Notes under the pieces: model-generated
The model's database searches: none
Told to the model about the DNA's origin: nothing
The model's input: only the letters and a program-made list of their open reading frames with translations
Program-made: the position numbers and the translations under genes
NCBI RefSeq assembly: GCF_963678225.1
Contig: NZ_OY782763.1
Location: 1,054,001 to 1,118,000 of the forward strand
DNA length: 64,000 nucleotides
Reading direction: 5' to 3'
From: an uncultured Cohaesibacter sp.
Lineage (GTDB): Bacteria; Pseudomonadota; Alphaproteobacteria; Rhizobiales; Cohaesibacteraceae
Shown here: one piece after another, positions 51,074 to 59,668 of the stretch
Layout of the letters: each line of letters opens with the position of its first letter
Position numbering within the stretch: position 1 is the first letter of the stretch

Positions 51074-52945
51074 TCAGGCATCGCCAGCGGAGCGCGGGTC
51101 CGTCATGGTTTCCGGCTTCAAGATCTCGTCCAGTTCGTCCTGCGAGAGAAGCTTCTTCTGCAAAACCAGATCATAGACCGTCTCGTTGGTCTTGAGCGCC
51201 TGCTTGGCGATTGCAGCAGACTGCTCATAGCCGATATGGGGCACCAGTGCCGTCACCAGCCCGATGCTCGACTGCACATAGCCAAGGCAGACATCCCGGT
51301 TCGCCTCAATGCCCTCGACACAGCGCGATGCCAGTGTCACACAGCCGTTTTTGAGGATCATCATGCCGTGCAGAAGATCATAGGCAATCAGAGGCTCGCC
51401 CATGCAAAGCTCCAGCTCGCTCGCCTCGGCGGCCATGGACACCACGCTGTCATAGCCCATAACCTGATAACAGATCTGGTTCACAAGCTCCGGAATGACC
51501 GGGTTTACCTTACCCGGCATAATGGAAGATCCCGGCTGCATGGGCGGCAGATTGATTTCATTGAGGCCACAGCGCGGCCCCGAAGACAGCCAGCGCAAAT
51601 CATTGCAAATCTTGGAAATCTGCACCGCCGCGAGCTTAAGCATCGCCGACATCTGCACGAATTTGCCCGCATTCTGTGTTGCTTCAACCAGATTGGGAGC
51701 AAGACGCAGAGTAAAACCGCTAACCTCTGACAGCTTTTCGACGACAAGCGGCGCATAGCCAGATGGACTGTTGATCCCGGTGCCGATCGCCGTCGCGCCC
51801 ATATTGACGGCCTGCATGGCAAGTGCAGCCTCTTCAAGCGAAGCAATGGCGCCCTCGATCATGACCGCATAGGCACTGAATTCCTGTCCCAATGTCATGG
51901 GCACGGCATCCTGATTTTCCGTGCGCCCCATTTTCAGGACATCCTGAAATTCCTCGGCCTTGCGGGCCAGCGCCCCGCGCAATGCATTCATTGCCCGCAC
52001 AAGATTGCGATTGGAAAGCAGCACCGCCAGCTTGATGGCTGTCGGGTAAGAATCATTGGTCGACTGGGAGCAGTTCACATGGTCGTTGGGATGCAGATGC
52101 CGATAATCGCCCTTGTCATAGCCCATCAATTCAAGACCACGATTGGCGATGACTTCATTGGCATTCATGTTGGTTGAGGTGCCTGCCCCGCCCTGAAACA
52201 TATCAACCTTGAAATGCTCATGCAGTTTGCCATCCAGAATTTCTTCGCAAGCACCGCAAATGGCCTTCATACGCGCTTCATCAAGTCGGCCGAGTTGATA
52301 GTTGGCCAAGGCAGCCGCCTTTTTGACCATGGCCAGCGCCTCGATCATGTGATCGAAATTGTTAAGCCGCACGCCCGAAATCGGGAAATTCTCCAGCGCC
52401 CGCTGGGTCTGCACGCCGTAATAGACGGAATCGGAAAGTTCCCGCGTGCCCAACGAGTCGCTCTCCTGCCGGAAGCCGCTCATCTCTACATCAAGGGTCT
52501 TGCTGGTCTGGTAAAGCTTGTTGGACAAAACACGCAAGCGCCGATTGATGCCAACCGCAATCTGCGAGACGATTTTGTAGAACAATTCAGGCTGATTGGC
52601 CTTGATGTCCTCAATCCGCTCGCGGGAGATCTGCCAGATTTTCACGCCATTGCGCGTAACGGCACCATTGGAGTGGGCATCGCCTTCAAGAAAGGCTCCC
52701 TCCGCAATAAGGGCTCCGGCGATCATGGTTCCAATCTTGCGAGAGGCCCCGTGCAAACCGCGCACAAGCTCGAGATCCCCCTCAAGGATCACTCCGGCCC
52801 AGAGGCGCGGCGTGGATTCCTGAAAAATCCATTCATTGGCCTGATAGGTGACCACCTTGCCTTCAGAAAAGAAGACGGCCAGTTCCTCAGCTCCGATACC
52901 CGCGTTGAGCGCGGCCTGTCGGAGAATGCTATTTTCGATTTTCAT
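51074..52945 (-). CDS. aspA: Aspartate ammonia-lyase with N-terminal cNMP-binding-like domain
   Basis: Residues about 160-620 are a complete aspartase (aspartate to fumarate + NH3): VDMFQGGAGTSTNMNANEV, NDHVNCSQSTNDSYPTAI, and the fumarase/aspartase signature GSSIMPGKVNPVIPELVNQ with the catalytic Ser loop. Residues 1-140 form a CRP-like beta-roll (IFQESTPRLWAGVILEGDLE, IAEGAFLEGD). The Arg normally used to bind the cyclic phosphate is not evident in the SNGAVTRNG stretch, so ligand binding is uncertain. The ATG at 52943-52945 (MKIENSILRQ) is preferred over 53002. Fusions of this kind are known in alphaproteobacteria, as I recall. Confidence 0.9.
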   Translation of the reverse strand: MKIENSILRQAALNAGIGAEELAVFFSEGKVVTYQANEWIFQESTPRLWAGVILEGDLELVRGLHGASRKIGTMIAGALIAEGAFLEGDAHSNGAVTRNGVKIWQISRERIEDIKANQPELFYKIVSQIAVGINRRLRVLSNKLYQTSKTLDVEMSGFRQESDSLGTRELSDSVYYGVQTQRALENFPISGVRLNNFDHMIEALAMVKKAAALANYQLGRLDEARMKAICGACEEILDGKLHEHFKVDMFQGGAGTSTNMNANEVIANRGLELMGYDKGDYRHLHPNDHVNCSQSTNDSYPTAIKLAVLLSNRNLVRAMNALRGALARKAEEFQDVLKMGRTENQDAVPMTLGQEFSAYAVMIEGAIASLEEAALAMQAVNMGATAIGTGINSPSGYAPLVVEKLSEVSGFTLRLAPNLVEATQNAGKFVQMSAMLKLAAVQISKICNDLRWLSSGPRCGLNEINLPPMQPGSSIMPGKVNPVIPELVNQICYQVMGYDSVVSMAAEASELELCMGEPLIAYDLLHGMMILKNGCVTLASRCVEGIEANRDVCLGYVQSSIGLVTALVPHIGYEQSAAIAKQALKTNETVYDLVLQKKLLSQDELDEILKPETMTDPRSAGDA

Positions 52946-53165
52946 TTGTCTGCTCGTATAGGAAATTTGGGCAATGAGAGGTGGCGCTTTCGGGCGCACC
53001 ACCAGAGAATGCCAAGGGCCTCATGTGCGGACACATGACACAATGCCACTTGCAGGACAGATCTGCCTTGCAAGGCAAAAATCAGGCTTCGAGCGGCCCG
53101 GTGGGGTCGGGGGAAGGAGAGCGACTACACTTCCTCCCATAAGAAAGAGAAAAGTGCAGAAAAGC
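52946..53165. other. Intergenic region upstream of aspA
   Basis: The gap between aspA and the M20 gene holds the inverted repeat (53021-53038) and then a terminator for the M20 gene. No gene is seen. Confidence 0.5.
53021..53038. promoter_or_regulatory. Inverted repeat upstream of aspA
   Basis: TCATGTG-CGGA-CACATGA is a perfect 7-bp arm dyad located 76 bp upstream of the aspA start. It does not match the TTGAT-N4-ATCAA FNR box. It could be an operator or 5' leader hairpin. Confidence 0.45.
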
Positions 53166-53199
53166 GTCCTGTCTGCATAATCAGGAATGCAGACAGGAC
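53166..53199 (-). terminator. Terminator of the M20 peptidase gene
   Basis: GTCCTGTCTGCAT/ATGCAGACAGGAC is a perfect 13-bp stem with an 8-nt loop. On the minus strand GCTTTTC follows. It lies 46 bp beyond the peptidase stop. Confidence 0.85.
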
Positions 53200-53244
53200 C
53201 GCAGCACGATCCGGTCGCGCAAAAGTGGGGTCTAGGGGGCCGGA

Positions 53245-54381
53245 TCAGCTGTTTTTGAAATCACGTACGATTTCGACAAGAAGGGCAAAGCGCTCGGCAA
53301 TACTGTCTACTTCGAGATACTCTTCACGGCTGTGCGCCCGACCGCCAATCGGCCCCATGCCATCGATCGTGGGCAGGCCAAGAGAGGCCGTAAAATTACC
53401 ATCCGACCCGCCACCGGTTTTCTGCCAGCCAAACTGGATATCAAGCTGCTTGGCCAGTGCGTCGATACGGCTGCACAGTGCTTTGGTTTTTTCGTTTGCA
53501 TTCATCGGCGGCCGCGTCATGCCTCCGCTCACGTCAACGCGCACACCTTCGGTGAAAGGCGCTTTCTGCATTGCATCGATACGATCTTGCACCCGCTGTG
53601 CCTGTTCAAGGGTAACGAGTCGCACATCAACCTCAGCCTCGGCCTGTTCCGCGATGGCATTGACAGAGGTGCCACCCGATACCAGACCGGCATTGAGATT
53701 GAGCCCCTCGTCAAAATTGGTTAGCTTGTGCAGTTCGATCACCCAATGGGCAAGCTCGTTGACAGCACTGGCCCCATTTTGCGGATCGACGCCGGAATGG
53801 GCAGCCTTGCCATGAAAGGCCAGATGATAACGGCTGCACCCTTTGCGCTCATAGACAAGATCGCCATTGGCGCGGGCCGGTTCCAGAATGAAGGCCCGCT
53901 TGCTTTTCGCGGCCAGCGCCTCAATCCATGGACGGGCCTTACGCGACCCGATCTCTTCATGGCTGTTGAATGCCACACAGATCGAGGGCATATCCTCGCC
54001 GCTTTGATGCAAGGCGCGCGCAAGATAGAGCGCAAACAGATCCCCTGCCTTCATATCCATGACGCCGGGGCCATAAGCCCGACCGTCCTCGATGCGGAAA
54101 GGTCTTTCTTCTGCGGTTCCCTTTGGGAAGACCGTGTCCATATGGCCCAGAATGAGGATATCGAATGTGTCTCCGGCATTCGGGCTGCATATTTCCAGAC
54201 AAGGCGCCAAAGCGTCATCAACTTCATGGCTGGACACATGCCATCCAAGCTTTGTGAATTCTTCGGTAAAAAACTCCGAAACCTTGAGAACGCCGGCCCT
54301 GTCGTGGCTGCCACTGTCGATATTGACCAGAGTTTCAAGGTCTTTGAGATAACTCTCGATATCAAGCGGTGTCCTGCTCAT
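53245..54381 (-). CDS. M20-family carboxypeptidase (glutamate carboxypeptidase G2-like)
   Basis: A 378-residue zinc amidohydrolase. Metal ligands are visible in ILGHMDTVF (His, Asp), GVMDMKAGDL (Asp), FNSHEEIGSR (catalytic and bridging Glu), and the final His in GGRAHSREEYLE. The lid or dimerisation domain contains GKAAHSGVDPQNGASA. CPG2-like enzymes remove C-terminal Glu/Asp or N-acyl groups. Next to aspA and a DcuC-type carrier it could release aspartate or glutamate from peptides or conjugates (inference). No signal peptide is visible, so it acts in the cytosol. Confidence 0.88.
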   Translation of the reverse strand: MSRTPLDIESYLKDLETLVNIDSGSHDRAGVLKVSEFFTEEFTKLGWHVSSHEVDDALAPCLEICSPNAGDTFDILILGHMDTVFPKGTAEERPFRIEDGRAYGPGVMDMKAGDLFALYLARALHQSGEDMPSICVAFNSHEEIGSRKARPWIEALAAKSKRAFILEPARANGDLVYERKGCSRYHLAFHGKAAHSGVDPQNGASAVNELAHWVIELHKLTNFDEGLNLNAGLVSGGTSVNAIAEQAEAEVDVRLVTLEQAQRVQDRIDAMQKAPFTEGVRVDVSGGMTRPPMNANEKTKALCSRIDALAKQLDIQFGWQKTGGGSDGNFTASLGLPTIDGMGPIGGRAHSREEYLEVDSIAERFALLVEIVRDFKNS

Positions 54382-54493
54382 ATTCGTCTCTTTCAGACCA
54401 GTCCCCACAAGGGCTGCCGGTCGATTTCACACGTTGGGAAAAGGAGTTGAAGGGAAGTGAGAACCCCACTTCCCTGTTGTTGAAGCATTGTCC

Positions 54494-55867
54494 CTAGGCA
54501 AAGATCACAGATATGAGAACCACGGTTACGATGCCGCCGACAACCGGCAGTGCGGTGCGCTTGACGATGTCGATCGGGGTACAATTGCCCGCATCACTCA
54601 CTGCGATGATGACACCTGCGACAGGAGACATGGAGCGCGCCAGACCGGCGACCAGCTGCATCGGCAGCAGCATGGACACAGCCGTTGCACCAAAGCTGGA
54701 AGCAATATTGGGAGCCAGATGCCCAAAGGAGAAGAAGGCCGCATTGCCAGAGCCGGTGATAACAGCAATCACAGTCACCATCAGGCACATGACTATGGTC
54801 ATGGCGGTGATTCCAAAACCGGCATTCTGCGCCGCATCGATGAGAAAGCTCACCATGCCGATGGTCTTCAGACCGGCAGCAAAGACTTCCGCACAAACGA
54901 TCAGGCTGACGATGCGGGCAAACATCTTGCCCATGCCATCAAAGAAGGCCATGAAGCCCTTGGCTGCTTCTTTGCCGTTGCGATGCCGGATCAACTCGCA
55001 AACAAACGCGAACAGGGCACCGATGATCATGGCTGTCACCACATTGAGCTTAACAGAGCTGATCAGCAGCTTGGAGAAAATCAGGATCAAGGATAGCGGA
55101 ATAATCGGCAGCAACGCGTAGAAAGTCGGAGCCCGCTTGATGTTCTCATTTTGGGACACCTCGCTTGCCTCTTCAGCCGTAGCCACATGACCGGCCTTGC
55201 CATCGAAATAGCGTCCAGACACATAGGTTAGCAGCGAAATGACGATGATTGCCGCAATGCCGACCGGAATCTGATGCTGTGCAAAATACACAGCCACATC
55301 AAGTTCTGAGGTTTTGGCCGCCAGGTTGGAAGCGCCCGATGCAGGACCAAGGTCAAGCACGGCAGTGGTGCCAATCATGGCAGCAGCAGCAGCAGCGCTC
55401 ACCCCCAGACGCACCAGCGTTGGGTAGAACGTCACCAGCAAGAGCATGGCAAGGCCAGCAGCACTTGGAATGAAGATGTTGAGCACCTGCCCAACTGCGT
55501 AGCCCAAAGCCAGGACCACATAAGGTGCATTCAGCAGCTTGAGCGGACGAATGGCCACATCAACCATGGCATCGGTTGCGCCGATATGGTCCATATATTT
55601 GGCAAAGCCGCCAGCAGACATGATGATCAGACCAAGGCCTGCAGCACGATAGGCAAGAGAACCGCGGACATAGTCGAAAATGTCAAACAGAGACAGCCCT
55701 GTGCTCTTGGCATTTTTGAACAGAATTGATGTTTCTGGCTGAACCAGCAGCGTGAGGCTGAGCAGCAGCAAGCCTGCGATCAGCAGCACTGTGTGGGCCT
55801 GATACTTCTTGATGATGAGCCAAGCCACCACCACGGTAATCACTAGGCCGATTAAAAATCCGGTCAT
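54494..55867 (-). CDS. DcuC-type C4-dicarboxylate carrier
   Basis: A 457-residue membrane protein with about 12 hydrophobic helices and DcuC/DcuD family features (IGTTAVLDLGPASGASNLAA, VITGSGNAAFFSFG, SMSPVAGVIIAVSDAGNCTP). In E. coli DcuC exports succinate in exchange for fumarate or imports C4-dicarboxylates. The partner aspartase produces fumarate, and the peptidase gene precedes aspA, so a dicarboxylate or amino-acid exchange loop is likely. The ATG at 55865-55867 follows AAGGAGG; the frame is open to 55927. Confidence 0.87.
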   Translation of the reverse strand: MTGFLIGLVITVVVAWLIIKKYQAHTVLLIAGLLLLSLTLLVQPETSILFKNAKSTGLSLFDIFDYVRGSLAYRAAGLGLIIMSAGGFAKYMDHIGATDAMVDVAIRPLKLLNAPYVVLALGYAVGQVLNIFIPSAAGLAMLLLVTFYPTLVRLGVSAAAAAAMIGTTAVLDLGPASGASNLAAKTSELDVAVYFAQHQIPVGIAAIIVISLLTYVSGRYFDGKAGHVATAEEASEVSQNENIKRAPTFYALLPIIPLSLILIFSKLLISSVKLNVVTAMIIGALFAFVCELIRHRNGKEAAKGFMAFFDGMGKMFARIVSLIVCAEVFAAGLKTIGMVSFLIDAAQNAGFGITAMTIVMCLMVTVIAVITGSGNAAFFSFGHLAPNIASSFGATAVSMLLPMQLVAGLARSMSPVAGVIIAVSDAGNCTPIDIVKRTALPVVGGIVTVVLISVIFA

Positions 55868-56025
55868 GGATTTCCTCCTTTTTGTCGCGATCATTGCCAT
55901 GGTCAGTCGGCATGCCCGCGATTTCACTATTTTTGTTATTCGGCGCCGCTGCTTCGGAAGAAGTCTTTAACAGGCTTCAACCAGAAACGGCTGAAAGTTG
56001 GACAAAAGAGCCGCCCTCTTGCGGA

Positions 56026-56892
56026 CTAGCGCGCTTTTGTCAAATCCGTTTCTTCGTTGAGAAACGTGGTTATGGCCCTTTCGTAACTATCAGCATCCTC
56101 CAGATAGGGGGCATGTCCGACATCGGGCAAAGTTTCATGAAGCGCAAAGGGAGTAAGCTCTTTCAGCTCAGCGCTAAGAGCGGGCTGCACAACAGGATCG
56201 CGTTCCGCAAACAGCACCTTGGTAGGCACTTCGATATGCTGGTAATGCGAGCGCAGATCGGCAAATTGCAGCATGCGGGTCGCCGTAAACAAGCCGTCCG
56301 GCCGCGTGCCAGCCGCCACATGAGCGGCCACCTCCAGCAGGAACGGATCGATAGGATGGGCAACCATGGCGCCAGCCCTTTCGCGTCCATAGGCAACCGG
56401 CCCCTCTTGCTTGAGTGCCACCATGCGGTCCTGAAGCTTCTGCGTGGGAGGTGTATCGCGGGGCGCACCATAACCGGGATGGGTACAGGAAAGCACGAGC
56501 CGGGAGACCGGCTGACGGGGGGCTGCCGCCAGCCGGGCTGCCAACACGCCGCCCATTGAATGGCCAACCAGAACAGGAGCAGCGAGACCGAGCTCTGAAA
56601 TGAAGCCCTGCAATTGTTTCACGAACAGCTCGATATCGGGGGCTTCGACACCATCGGACTGACCATAGCCGGGCGCATCCCAAGAGATCACCCGGTAACG
56701 GTCCGATAGGCCCAGCAGCTGAAGCACCCAGCTATCAGCGCTCCCCAAAAGGCCGTGTAGGAAGAGAATGGGCGCCCCCTCCCCCATGGCGCGATAAGAA
56801 ACCGAAAGGCCATTGACATCAATGCTCTGGCGGCCGGGAAGACGCGCCATAAGGGCGTCGACGCTTGATGGACGGGGAGAAGGAACTGACAT
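56026..56892 (-). CDS. Alpha/beta-fold hydrolase
   Basis: A 288-residue serine hydrolase. The oxyanion loop is LFLHGLLGSADSW, the nucleophile Ser lies in LVGHSMGGVLAARLA (nucleophile elbow), and the catalytic His in LPDVGHAPYLEDA. The overall pattern matches epoxide hydrolase/esterase-type enzymes with a cap domain. The substrate is unknown. It is divergent from a LysR gene whose regulator probably controls it. The end is 158 bp upstream of the dcuC start, on the same strand. Confidence 0.87.
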   Translation of the reverse strand: MSVPSPRPSSVDALMARLPGRQSIDVNGLSVSYRAMGEGAPILFLHGLLGSADSWVLQLLGLSDRYRVISWDAPGYGQSDGVEAPDIELFVKQLQGFISELGLAAPVLVGHSMGGVLAARLAAAPRQPVSRLVLSCTHPGYGAPRDTPPTQKLQDRMVALKQEGPVAYGRERAGAMVAHPIDPFLLEVAAHVAAGTRPDGLFTATRMLQFADLRSHYQHIEVPTKVLFAERDPVVQPALSAELKELTPFALHETLPDVGHAPYLEDADSYERAITTFLNEETDLTKAR

Positions 56893-57031
56893 TGGCGAAC
56901 TCGACTTGATATGCGGAATAAAATGCGGGGGAACAAATGACTTCCGACCAATATAGTTCTTATTGAGTTATAGCGCTTATGCATATACTATATGAGAATA
57001 TAAAATTAACTGATATTAGACTGGTTATATA

Positions 57032-57955
57032 ATGAACATTAAGGCCTTGATGGCATTTCAGGCGGTGATTACCGAGGGGTCTGTGAGCGGTGCAGCCCGC
57101 GCCATGCATTTGAGCCAACCGGCCGTCAGCCGCCTGATTGCCATTCTGGAAGCAGAGTTGAGGCTGACTCTGTTCAAACGCGAGAAAAAGCGCCTCCGAC
57201 TTACAGAGGAAGGCGCCGCTTTTAACCGTGAAGCGCATCGTATATTGGCGGGCCTCAGGGAGATCCCTGCCATTGCCGATGAAATCCGCGCCAATCGCCC
57301 CAAACGACTGAGAATGGTGACCATGCCCCGCACGGCGCTTTCGGTCGTGGCACCAAGCGTGGCGCGTTTTTCAAAGGAATATCCGGAGGTCAAACTGTCG
57401 CTGGATGTGCGATCTCACCGCGATATCGAAAGCTGGATCAATGGACGGGAATATGATCTCAGCTTTGGCAATGTGCCTATCAGCTTCCGCTCGGCCAGAA
57501 GCACACCGCTGGTCAGAGCCGTGTTCGAGGTATTGATGCCAGCCGACCACCCCTTCACCAAGAAAACACATGTGACGCTTGAAGATCTGGCCGGCGAAAC
57601 TCTGGTGCAGAATTTTCCCGGCATGCTGCTGCGACGCCAGACCGACATGATGTTCGATGCGCAAAGCATCCGGATCGAGAAGGAAATTCTTGCGGGCACA
57701 TCCCAGATTACCGAGCATCTGGTGGCGCATGGTGCCGGACTGACCATCATCGACAGGCTCAGCACGCTGGCTATGGACCAGAGCCTCGTAACCACAAGAC
57801 CTCTGCTTCCTGAACGATGGGTCTCATTCGGGGTCATTCGTCACTGCGAAGACGATCCCGACCCGATGGTCAGCACGCTCATCGACATGCTGCGCGACAA
57901 GATCGAGGACTATGCGGTTCCCGGCTCGATCATTCCGGTGCCCCTTGAAGAGTAA
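57032..57955 (+). CDS. LysR-family transcriptional regulator
   Basis: A 307-residue regulator with N-terminal HTH (MAFQAVITEGSVSGAARAMH, LSQPAVSRLIAILEAELRLT) and a type-2 periplasmic-binding-protein-like effector domain starting near residue 90 (LRMVTMPRTALSVVAPSVARF). It is divergent from the hydrolase gene, with a 139-bp AT-rich intergenic stretch that should contain T-N11-A LysR sites. It resembles regulators of amino-acid or opine catabolism; the aspartase-peptidase context makes this reasonable but unproven. Confidence 0.92.
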   Translation: MNIKALMAFQAVITEGSVSGAARAMHLSQPAVSRLIAILEAELRLTLFKREKKRLRLTEEGAAFNREAHRILAGLREIPAIADEIRANRPKRLRMVTMPRTALSVVAPSVARFSKEYPEVKLSLDVRSHRDIESWINGREYDLSFGNVPISFRSARSTPLVRAVFEVLMPADHPFTKKTHVTLEDLAGETLVQNFPGMLLRRQTDMMFDAQSIRIEKEILAGTSQITEHLVAHGAGLTIIDRLSTLAMDQSLVTTRPLLPERWVSFGVIRHCEDDPDPMVSTLIDMLRDKIEDYAVPGSIIPVPLEE

Positions 57956-57978
57956 CCCTAAAAGCAACCCCTTGCGCT

Positions 57979-58794
57979 CTAGGCCGACGCCCCTTCGTCT
58001 AGGTCTTCGTCATCAATGACGGGATCAACGAGCTTGAGATTAACCCCGGTTCGCACAAGATGCTCCTGAATATCAGGAGACAGGGCACTGTCGGTGATCA
58101 CGGCATCCAGCTCTTGTAGCTTGATGACATTGAAGAAGCCCACTTTGCCGAATTTCGAGGTGTCCGTCACCAGAACCGTACGCTCGGACGCTTTGATCGC
58201 CGCAATCTTGACGGCAATCTTGGCTTCGTTGGGGGTCGACATCCATGTTTCATTCCACGATGAGGAGGAAAGAAAAGCAAGATCGATATTCAGACCACTG
58301 ATGACGCGCGAAGTCAGCTCGCCGATGCAGGATTTATTCTCGCGCAACACTTCGCCACCCGTGTGATAAAGGCGGCAGCCCGAATTCAGCATAAACTGAT
58401 TGATGACGGTAAAGTCGTTGGTCACCGCGATAATGGAATCACGCAGCTCAGGCCGTTTGACGATTTCCTCGGCAATCGCAAGACAGGTCGTGCCAGCATC
58501 GAAATAGATGGCACTGCCCGGTCGCACCATTTTCACCGCTTCCCGTGCAATGGCAGCCTTCTCAGCATGTTGAAGGGTGCGCTTTTCGCTCATCGGCAAT
58601 TCGGTAAAGAAGCGCCCCACACGCTCCGCACCGCCCGAAACCAGCGTCAAATGCCCCTGACGCTCCAGCGACTGCATGTCGCGTCGAACCGTCATCTGGG
58701 AAACATCAAGTATTTCAGCCATTTCAGCAAAACTGACCATGCCCTTGGTCTCAATTGCCTGACGAATACGACGTTGTCTTTCAGCAGGTATCAT
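57979..58794 (-). CDS. DeoR-family regulator of the tetronate cluster
   Basis: A 271-residue repressor: N-terminal DeoR HTH (VSFAEMAEILDVSQMTVRRD, MQSLERQGHLTLVSGGAERV) and a C-terminal sugar-phosphate sensor fold (AIYFDAGTTCLAIAEEIV, FLSSSSWNETWMSTPNEAKI, ASERTVLVTDTSKFG). Such domains bind phosphorylated sugar intermediates. Being the last gene of a kinase-aldolase cluster, it likely senses a 3-oxo-tetronate 4-phosphate-type compound (inference). I chose the ATG at 58792-58794, which has AGAGG upstream; the frame is open to 58890. Confidence 0.9.
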   Translation of the reverse strand: MIPAERQRRIRQAIETKGMVSFAEMAEILDVSQMTVRRDMQSLERQGHLTLVSGGAERVGRFFTELPMSEKRTLQHAEKAAIAREAVKMVRPGSAIYFDAGTTCLAIAEEIVKRPELRDSIIAVTNDFTVINQFMLNSGCRLYHTGGEVLRENKSCIGELTSRVISGLNIDLAFLSSSSWNETWMSTPNEAKIAVKIAAIKASERTVLVTDTSKFGKVGFFNVIKLQELDAVITDSALSPDIQEHLVRTGVNLKLVDPVIDDEDLDEGASA

Positions 58795-59020
58795 CGGTAT
58801 ACCTCTTTTTGCGGGAACAAAGCCCGGCCCAGTCTTACAGTCACACCCAAGGTTTTCAGCAGTGATTAGACAAATGCACGCCAAGCGCAAGTGTCATTCT
58901 TAACAATGCAACCTTCAGTTTACAAGTTCATGCAATGCGTTCGCCTTGCGCCATAAAAAGGCGGACGCAAAGCTTCCCATTGCCCTTGTATTTCTTTGCC
59001 CCGGATTGCTCTCCGGACGA

Positions 59021-59650
59021 CTACTGCCTAAGTTCGGCCACTTCAGCTTCATTCAAATAATGAAGCGGTTTTCCATCAAGCAGGAAGAACAGCTTGGCTG
59101 TTTCTTCCAGTTCTTCGGCATTGCCAACGGCTTCTTCAATGGTTTTTCCCAAAACCACCACGCCATGGGACGCCAGCAGAAAGGCATTGACCGGATGCTT
59201 CCTGGCCAGACTTTCCAGATCCCGCGCAATCTCAGGCGCACCGGGACGATAATATGGCACAACAGGCAAATACCCGACCCGCATAACATAGTAGGGCGTA
59301 AAAGCCCGTAAGGCATTGTCTCTATCCAGATTCTCAAGGCATGACAATGCCGTAAGATAGGTGGAATGCAAATGCACGACAGCCCCGATATCCGGCCGCA
59401 CTTCATATAGCCCTTTATGGAAGGCGAATTCCTTTGATGGCCGATAGTCGCTGATCAATGTTCCATTCTCATCGAACTCGGCCAGCTTGTCTGGATCAAG
59501 ACGCCCCAAACTGCTGCCAGTCGGCGTCACAATAAAGCCTCCGCTCTCTGTTCGGACCGAGACATTGCCAGCGCCGCCAACGGCATAGCCGCGATCATAC
59601 AAGCTTGCGCACAGGCGGCACATCTGGGTGATTGTGTCTTGGTTGGTCAT
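59021..59650 (-). CDS. otnC: Class II aldolase OtnC (3-oxo-tetronate 4-phosphate decarboxylase)
   Basis: A 209-residue class II aldolase/adducin-family enzyme. Zinc ligands are the His pair in AVVHLHSTYL and the His in ASHGVVVLGK; the phosphate-binding RGYAVGGAGNVSVR and PTGSSLGRLDP are intact. It follows E. coli YgbL/OtnC very closely (PSKEFAFHKGLY, FTPYYVMRVG, PVVPYYRPGAPEIA, EELEETAKLFF). OtnC cleaves or decarboxylates 3-oxo-tetronate 4-phosphate to dihydroxyacetone phosphate. It is encoded 18 bp after otnK. I use the ATG at 59648-59650; GTG at 59659 is possible. Confidence 0.92.
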   Translation of the reverse strand: MTNQDTITQMCRLCASLYDRGYAVGGAGNVSVRTESGGFIVTPTGSSLGRLDPDKLAEFDENGTLISDYRPSKEFAFHKGLYEVRPDIGAVVHLHSTYLTALSCLENLDRDNALRAFTPYYVMRVGYLPVVPYYRPGAPEIARDLESLARKHPVNAFLLASHGVVVLGKTIEEAVGNAEELEETAKLFFLLDGKPLHYLNEAEVAELRQ

Positions 59651-59668
59651 GATGCTCACCTCTTTTTG

